From Glycine soja (Eukaryota > Streptophyta > Magnoliopsida > Fabales > Fabaceae): DNA of 64,000 bases. The stretch spans positions 33,800,785 through 33,864,784 of the forward strand of contig NC_041016.1 in NCBI RefSeq assembly GCF_004193775.1. Reading direction: 5' to 3'. Below, piece by piece: positions 57,188 through 64,000 of this stretch; within the stretch, counting starts at the first letter, position 1, and every line of letters begins with the position of its first letter. The notes below the pieces were generated by a model. It ran no database searches. It had not been told where the DNA came from and saw nothing but the letters and a program-made list of their open reading frames with translations. The position numbers and the translations under genes were made by a program.

Positions 57188-60100
57188 ATGGATAATGAAG
57201 AGGGCGTGCAGGAACAGATGAAGGCCGATCTATCGGCTTTAAAAGATCAAATGGCTTCCATCTCGGAGGTCATGTTAAAACTCCAGAAAACTATAGAGGA
57301 TAAAGCCACGGCAACCGCCTCCAGTACAGTTAGGGAAGCGGAGCCGGTGCTGCAGCCCGCCTTAAATCTGGGTCGAGACAGAAACACGGCAGTGTTTGGT
57401 CGAAGGTATAGCCCGCAAGCTTATCCTTATGGCTTGCCTCCGGACTTCACTCCCCGTGCCACCCCGGAAGATTTAAGCCAAGCCCCTACGTTCGAGGGGC
57501 AGCTCCCACCTTATGACGACTATCCCGGGCAAGACGATGAGGAAGGAGATACCCATCTCGGTCCCCTGCTCCACCTCAGAGATCCGTCCCCCCATGAACT
57601 ACCCCAACCAAACATAGTCCGCCATATCCCGACTTCACCCACACCCGTAAAAGAATCTGTTCCCTTCGTGGAAGATAAGGGAAAGATTGAGGCGCTTGAA
57701 GAGAGGTTGAGAGCAGTCGAGGGCCTCGGCAATTACCCATTCTCGGATCTAGCGGACTTATGTCTCGTACCCAATATTGTCATTCCTCCCAAGTTCAAAG
57801 TACCGGACTTTGATAAGTACAAAGGGACGACATGTCCGAAAGGGCATCTTCGAATGTATTGCCGAAAAATGGGGGCGTATTATGCGGACGAAAAGTTGTT
57901 GGTCCATTTCTTTCAAGACAACTTGGCCGGAGCAGCTGTAGCATGGTATACCAATCTGGAAGCTTCCCAGATTCGATCATGGAAGGACTTGGCAACTGCC
58001 TTCATTAGGCAGTACCAGTACAATACGGATATGGCTCCCGATCGAAACCAGCTTCAGAGTATGACTAAGCGAGAACATGAGTCCATTAAGGAATATGCCC
58101 AAAGATGGAGAGATCTCGCAGCCCAAGTCGTACCGCCCATGACGGAAAGGGAGATGATCACAATTATGGTAGATACGTTACCCACGTTCTACTATGAAAA
58201 GCTGATAGGCTACATGCCAGCTAACTTTGCGGATCTCGTCTTCACCGGAGAAAGGATTGAATCCGGACTATGAAAAGGCAAGTTCGAATATGCTTCCAAT
58301 GTGGCCCCCAACAACAACAGAAAAGCCCCAGTAGTGGGCACGAGGAAAAGGGAAGGAGACGCCCACGCGGTCACCACCGCCCCGACGTGGATGAAAGCAC
58401 CCCAAAATATCCAAAGCTCATACCAGCCCAATCCCCCAAATTTTTCAATCCGAGTCGGGAATTTCCCCCCGACTCAAGTAAAAGGACCGCCCGCGGCAGA
58501 GAGAACGCCAGCCCAATGCACAGCTCCAGCCACGCCTCGGCCAGTCAACAATACAGCCCCCGGCACGAGCTATAAAAATGCACAGAGCCCACTCCCGGAA
58601 GATAACTTCTCTCCTATTCCCATGGTATACTCTAAATTATGGCCTTCATTATTGGAGAATCATTTGGTGGTAGCCATACCCGGGAGGGTCTTCCAACCAC
58701 CCTACCCGAAGTGGTATGACCCAGGTGCCAAATGTGAGTACCATAGTGGAGCTCCCGGACACAACCTTGACTCCTGCCGCCCGTTCAAGTATAAAGTGCA
58801 GCACCTAATCAGTGTCGGCTGGCTATCGTTTCAAGAGGAAGGCCCAAATGTTAAAACTAACCCGCTAGCTAGTCATGGAAAAGCTAGCGTAAACGCCATC
58901 CAAGAAGATGGGCCATCGCGGGCAAGGAGATTAGGAGAGGTGGCTACTTCCAGACGTTTTATCTACCAATCGCTGCAAGCGGCATGTATGGTTTCCCGTG
59001 GCGGGGCCGAAGGGGACAAATGTTTGTTTCACCTCGGGGAGTCGCATGACATGGAAACCTGTCCCGCGGTAGAAGAATTGCTTCAGCGGTTCATAGATTG
59101 CGGGCAGCTTGAAGTGTCCATAGGAGGGAGGGAAGAACCACAAATTTGCATGCAGTCAGAAGAGAAGAAGGTTCCTCTAACCCCCAAGGCCCTAGTGATA
59201 TGTTTTACTAGGAAAGGGACCGGCTCCACACCCATATACCCCCGGACGGCGCCCAAGCCAACGCCATTTGCATATCGAAGTAATAAGGCTGTTCCGTGGA
59301 AGTATACCCCTCTCGCGTCCAGCGAAAGAGTTGCAACCGAAGTTGACTCCCTATCAGCTAAGGTGACCAACATCACTGGCCTCAGTGGCGTGACCCGCAG
59401 TGGTCGGGTGTTCACCTCCCCTCGCTCGGCGGAGTTGCCCTCCAAGGGGAAAGCGCCCATGGTCCAAGAGCCCACAGACGTAGCCACCCCCTCGAAAGAA
59501 GTAGATCCTCCAGTGGTAAGAGCGGCTGAAAAGAAAGAGGGTCTTCAAGGAAAAACAGTGACTTTGGAAGAGGCCCATGAGTTCCTCCGCCTCATCCAAC
59601 AAAGCGAGTTTAAGGTAGTCGAGCAACTGAATAAAACTCCAGCAAGGATCTCTTTGCTTGAACTACTCATAAACTCCAAGCCTCATCGTGCGCTGTTGAT
59701 AAAGGTCCTTAACGATGCCCATGTAGCACATGATATCTCAGTGGAGGGTTTCGAAGGCATCGTTAATCATATAACCACCAACAATTATATCGCGTTTGCG
59801 GAAGAAGAGATTCCCGTTGAGGGGAGAGGACACAACAAGGCTCTACATGTGTCGGTGAGATGTATGGACCATGTTGTCGCAAAGGTACTTATCGACAATG
59901 GATCGAGTTTAAATGTAATGCTGAAGACCACTTTGGAAAAGCTTCCTTTTAGTGCGTCACGTTTAAAACCGAGCTCGATGGTGGTGCGAGCCTTTGATGG
60001 TACTCGGCGGGAAGTGATGGGGGAAATCGACATTCCCATTCAGATAGGCCCCCACACTTGCAATGTGGTGTTTCAAGTAATGGATATAAATCCCGCCTAT

Positions 60101-60727
60101 AGTTGCCTCTTAGGAAGACCTTGGATTCATGCATTGGGAGTGGTCCCTTCAACGCTTCACCAGAAATTGAAGTTCGCAGTGGGTGGACTTTTAGTGATAG
60201 TGTCGGGTGAAGAGGATATGTTAGTGAGCTGCCCCTCCTCCGCACCATACGTAGAAGCGGCGGAAGAATCATTGGAAACGGCTTTCCAATCCTTCGAGGT
60301 GGTGAGCTGCGCCTCTGTGGAACCAAGTCCGTTGCTACCTTCTCTCTCCAATGCGACCATAATGGTGGCACATGTTATGCTCAGGAACGGATTTGAGCCC
60401 AGAATGGGTCTAGGCAAGGACGGCCTCGGGAATGCCGACGTGGTCGATATCAAGGGAAATCCATACAAATATGGATTAGGGTATGAACCCGGGATGCCGG
60501 GGAGGAGGAATGTGCCGTCAAGATTTCGGGCGGATAGGGTATGGCCCGACCGTATTAGCCAGTGTTTCACCAGTGCTGGAATGGTGTCTGAGGAGGAAGT
60601 GGCTGCAATAGAAGAGGAGTTCCCTCAAGACCCACCAAATTTCGTGCAACCATGCCACCCCGATTCCCAAGTGGGGAACTGGCGCGTGATAAGCCAGCCG
60701 GAAGTCTATACCGCTGATTCAATGTAA
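57188..60727 (+). pseudogene. gag-protease of the Tat/Ogre element, one internal stop
   Basis: One frame of 1180 codons broken by a TGA at 58271-58273. Gag: N-terminal coiled coil (LSALKDQMASISEVMLKLQK), a Pro-rich linker, then the capsid-like retrotransposon gag domain at about residues 210-350 (PPKFKVPDFDKYKGTTCPKG, FFQDNLAGAAVAWYTNLE, IKEYAQRWRDLAAQV). After the stop come two zinc-knuckle-like motifs (CEYHSGAPGHNLDSC near 58735; CLFHLGESHDMETC near 59025). An aspartic protease lies at about 59840-60160 (VLIDNGSSLNVM; ending SCLLGRPWIHALG), with Asn in the D-T/S-G triad as is usual in this lineage. A G-patch-like segment follows at 60370-60490 (RNGFEPRMGLGKDGLGN; YGLGYEPG). Confidence 0.88.
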
Positions 60728-60875
60728 TTAGAGCCTATAGATTTCCTTTCTCTTTTGTTTTGTGAAACCTACCTTATTAAATAAATAAAGAGATCTTGTT
60801 TCATCTGTTCTTGCAGTTCCACCTTTTCTCATATCATTTTGCGTGTTTTTGTTTATTTTGTCTTGTTTGGTATAG
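60724..60875 (+). other. Probable 152-bp intron between protease and reverse transcriptase
   Basis: A GTAATT donor lies at 60724, immediately before the stop of the gag-protease frame. A pyrimidine-rich tract runs up to GGTATAG (acceptor AG at 60874-60875). Removing the 152 bases puts the protease frame in phase with the frame that leads into reverse transcriptase (GRFFEDPNDEGLTIDF). The position matches the intron known from Ogre elements. Splicing itself is inferred. Confidence 0.7.
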
Positions 60876-63800
60876 ATATGAGGGTCGATTCTTTGAGGAT
60901 CCTAACGATGAGGGTTTGACGATTGATTTCGATCGAGATATAAGCCAAATGATGAACGAAGAGGAGGAAGAGGACGTCCTTTCACCAGAGTTGGAAAGGT
61001 TGGTCGCTTAGGAAGAACGTGAAATAAAGCCTCACCAAGAAGGAACCGAATTGGTAAACTTAGGGACCATGGAGGAAAAGAAAGAAGTAAAGGTAGGAAC
61101 CAATATGACCGCGCCTATCTGCCAAGGCTTGATAACCCTTCTTGAAGAGTATCAAGATGTCTTTGCGTGGTCATATCAAGACATGCCCGGTCTGGATTCC
61201 GACATTGTGCAGCATAAGTTGCCTTTGAATCCTGGGTCTTCCCCGGTTAAGCAAAAGTTACGAAGAATGAGACCCGAGATGTCTTTAAAAATTAAAGAAG
61301 TAAAGAAGAAATTTGACGCAGGGTTCTTAGTTGTAGCTCGGTACCCAGAATGGGTGGCCAATATTGTCCCAATCCCGAAAAAGGACGGCAAGGTTCGAAT
61401 GTGTGTTGACTACCGGGACTTGAACCGAGCCAGTCCTAAAGACAATTTTCCCCTGCCACACATTGATATATTGGTAGATAATACAGCCAAGTTCGCCCTT
61501 TTCTCATTTATGGATAGTTTCTCGGGGTATAATCAAATAAAGATGGCACCCAAAGATGTAGAGAAGACCACTTTCGTCACCCTATGGGGGACATTCTGCT
61601 ATAAAGTGATGGCATTCGGGCTGAAAAATGTCAGGGCAACCTATCAGCGTGCCATGGTGGCGTTGTTCCATGATATGATGCATAAGGAAATAGAGGTCTA
61701 CGTAGATGACATGATTGCCAAGTCTCGAACTGAGGACGAACACCTTGTCAATCTGCGTAAGCTGTTTGGAAGGTTGCGGAAATACCAATTAAAACTAAAC
61801 CCTACCAAATGCACCTTTGGGGTAAAGTCGGGGAAGTTGCTAGGATTTATCGTAAGTCAGAAAGGGATAGAGATAGATCCCGAGAAAGTAAAGGCCATCC
61901 TTGAAATGCCGGAACCACACACGGAGAAGCAGGTTCGGGGGTTCTTGGGCAGGTTGAATTATATCGCGAGATTTATCTCGCAACTCACCCCTACCTGTGA
62001 GCCCATTTTCAAGCTATTACGTAAGAACCAGGCGGTCCTGTGGAACAGTGACTGCCAAGAGGCCTTCGAGAAGATCAAATAGAGTCTCGCGAACCCCCTG
62101 GTGCTCATGCCACCTGTAACAGGAAGACCTCTTTTCCTGTACATGACCGTGTTGGACGAGTCTATGGGGTGCGTGTTGGGTCAGCACGATGATTCTGGGA
62201 AAAAGGAGCAAGCCATCTACTATTTAAGCAAGAAGTTTACCGCATGTGAGATGAATTACTCAATGCTGGAAAAGACGTGTTGTGCTCTGGTATGGGCATC
62301 ACATCGGCTTAGGCAGTACATGCTCAGCCATACCACGTGGCTTATTTCCAAAATGGATCCCGTGAAATACATCTTTGAGAAACCGGCCCTCACGGGACGA
62401 ATCGCTAGGTGGCAGGTACTATTATCTGAATTTGATATCGTTTACGTCACCCAAAAGGCGGTAAAGGGAAGTGCCTTAGCAGATTATTTGGCCCAGCAAC
62501 CCCTCCAGGATTATCGGCCGATGCACCCTGAGTTCCCAGATGAAGATATCATGGCCCTGTTTGAAGAGAAGCAGACACACGAGGACATAGACAAATGGAT
62601 TGTTTGCTTTGATGGGGCATCTAACGCTTTGGGCCACGGAGTAGGGGCAGTCCTGGTATCCCCGGATGATCAGTGTATTCCTTTCACGGCTAGGCTAGGT
62701 TTTGATTGTACCAACAATATGGCCGAGTACGAAGCATGCGCCCTCGGGGTTCAGGCGGCCATTGATTTTGATGTAAAACTACTCAAGGTGTATGGAGACT
62801 CAGCTTTGGTGATACGCCAGTTGAAAGGAGAATGGGAAACTAGGGATCCGAAGTTAATACCCTATCAAACTCACATCTTGAGGTTAGCCAAGTACTTTGA
62901 CGACATTTCTTTCCACCACATACCTCGGGAAGAGAATCAAATGGCTGATGCATTAGCCACCTTGGCGTTCATGTTTCAACTTGCCCCACACGGGGATCTG
63001 CCGTACATCGAATTCAAATCTCAGGGCAGGCCGGCATATTGTTATGCAATAGAGGAAGAGCGGGATGGGAAACCGTGGTATTTCGACATCAAACAATATG
63101 TCGAGAACAAAGAATACCCACCAGGGATTTTTGACAATGACAAAAGGACGTTGAGGAGATTGGCTATTGGTTTCTTTGTAAGTGGTACCATCCTATACAA
63201 ACGGAACCACGACATGACCCTCCTACGATGTGTAGATGCCAAAGAGGCAAACTTCATGATTGAGGAGATCCACGAGGGTTCCTTTGGGACACATGCCAAT
63301 GGGCATGCTATGGCCAGAAAAATCCTTAGGGCCGGTTATTACTGGCTCACTATGGAAAGCGATTGCTGCGCTCATATAAGGAAGTGTCATAAATGTCAGG
63401 CATACGCGGACAATGTCAATGTTCCGCCACATCCTCTGAATGTTATGTCCGCTCATTGGCCTTTTTCCATGTGGGGAATAGATGTCATTGGGGCCATCGA
63501 ACCCAAAGTGTCGAATGGTCACCGCTTCATTCTTGTGGCAATAGATTACTTCACCAAATGGGTCGAAGCGGCTTCTTATACTAATGTCACGAGGAGTGTG
63601 GTAGTCAGATTCATCAAGAAGGAGTTGATTTGTCGATACGGACTCCCCAGGAAGATCATTACTGACAATGGCACCAATCTGAACAACAAGATGATGTAGG
63701 AAATGTGCGAGGATTTCAAGATCCAGCATCATAACTCCACCCCTTATCGGCCAAAGATGAATGGGCTGTAGAGGCTGTGAATAAAAATATTAAGAAGATT

Positions 63801-64000
63801 GTTCAGAAGATGACAGTGTCATACAAAGATTGGCATGAGATGTTGCCTTTCGCCCTGCACGGATATAGAACCTCGGTACAAACTTCTACTAGGGCAACGC
63901 TGTATTCTTTGGTTTATGGGATGGAAGCAGTACTCCCATTTGAGGTGGAGGTTCCTCTCAGAGGATAATAGCGGAGTCAGGCCTAGAAGAGTCAGAGTGG
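60876..64000 (+). pseudogene. RT, RNase H, second RNase H and integrase of the Tat/Ogre element (incomplete at window edge)
   Basis: An acidic linker ends at a TAG at 61009-61011. Reverse transcriptase spans about 61190-61950 (WVANIVPIPKKDGKVRMCVD, FMDSFSGYNQIKMAP and the catalytic YVDDMI). A TAG follows at 62080-62082. The first RNase H spans about 62095-62480 (LYMTVLDESMGCVLGQ). The second, archaeal-like RNase H spans about 62590-62970 with acids in CFDGASN, MAEYEACALG, YGDSALVIRQ and NQMADALA. Integrase has a zinc module (GSFGTHANGHAMARKILRAG, CHKC), then WGIDVIG and ITDNGTN. It is broken by a TAG at 63697-63699 and by a one-base loss near 63767, at the catalytic Glu region. Another frame slip occurs near 63960. 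The rest lies beyond the window. Confidence 0.9.

Larger units (their letters stand above)
52701..64000 (+). mobile_element. Ogre/Tat-lineage Ty3/gypsy retrotransposon, 5' 11.3 kb (runs off the window)
   Basis: A 1671-bp 5' LTR, a primer site, ORF1, gag-protease, a short intron and RT-RNase H-second RNase H-integrase are present in order. The extra ORF1 upstream of gag and the second, archaeal-like RNase H mark the Tat lineage, and the intron between protease and RT marks Ogre-type elements. The left junction is CCAAT/TGTCATACCC at 52700/52701, inside copia integrase. The 3' end of integrase and the 3' LTR lie outside the window, so target duplication cannot be verified. Breaks are few but present in every ORF. 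Confidence 0.92.

Noticed and set aside
57795..60570. Minus-strand ORFs of 66-140 codons opposite Tat gag-protease
   Set aside because: Mirror frames of a long GC-rich coding region; the plus-strand frame carries all recognisable domains.

Overview
This is plant nuclear DNA that looks like a legume and most probably soybean (Glycine). Pointers are split eukaryotic genes with GT-AG introns, LTR families with legume-type features (TAATCGATTACC-rich LTRs, Ogre/Tat elements), a LysM receptor-kinase remnant and dense AT-rich repeats. It behaves as a retrotransposon-rich, gene-poor interval. Only one clearly intact cellular gene is present: an eight-exon CDC50/LEM3 gene (ALA-interacting subunit of P4-ATPase flippases) on the minus strand at 37140-41811.

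Layout. 1-4400: an array of TTCnnGAA palindromes, a decayed MULE transposase, an unidentified exon-like segment and a 163-bp near-perfect inverted repeat. 4410-11356: a Ty3/gypsy chromovirus (Reina-like) with 485/486-bp LTRs and TSD GCTAC, itself split by a 1.6-kb solo LTR (8719-10315, TSD AATGG). 11643-16486: a LINE 3' fragment split by a 3.6-kb non-autonomous CACTA transposon (11721-15351, TSD GTG). 17253-17692: remnant of a small three-exon minus-strand gene carrying a perfect destruction-box motif. About 17800-26985: a truncated Ty1/copia element that contains an antisense Tat-type solo LTR, which in turn carries a complete but internally deleted gypsy element (18166-23590, TSD CTGCC). 29092-30474: 5'-truncated LysM receptor-like pseudokinase pseudogene (LYK4/LYK5 type, minus). 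30490-37100: AT-rich intergenic DNA with palindromic MITEs, microsatellites and one small minus-strand ORF with a membrane segment. 37140-41811: the CDC50/ALIS gene. 42725-50186 and beyond: a minus-strand LINE into which two copies of one copia family have inserted in opposite orientations (43115-49639 plus strand, TSD AAAAC; 50187-52700 minus strand). 52701-64000: an Ogre/Tat-lineage Ty3/gypsy element (sense) inserted in the second copia copy and running off the right edge of the window.

The elements give a readable insertion history because target-site duplications survive: LINE, then copia, then Tat on the right; copia, then Tat LTR, then gypsy in the middle; Reina-like element, then solo LTR on the left. 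The Tat element is the richest object: LTR, tRNA-Arg-type primer site, an extra ORF1, gag, a protease followed by a G-patch, a 152-bp in-frame GT-AG intron, reverse transcriptase, two RNase H domains and integrase. Its frames are broken mainly by TAG/TGA codons of the kind expected from C-to-T decay of methylated cytosines. No rRNA, tRNA or CRISPR features were recognised. All calls come from reading the sequence by eye; no database search was run.
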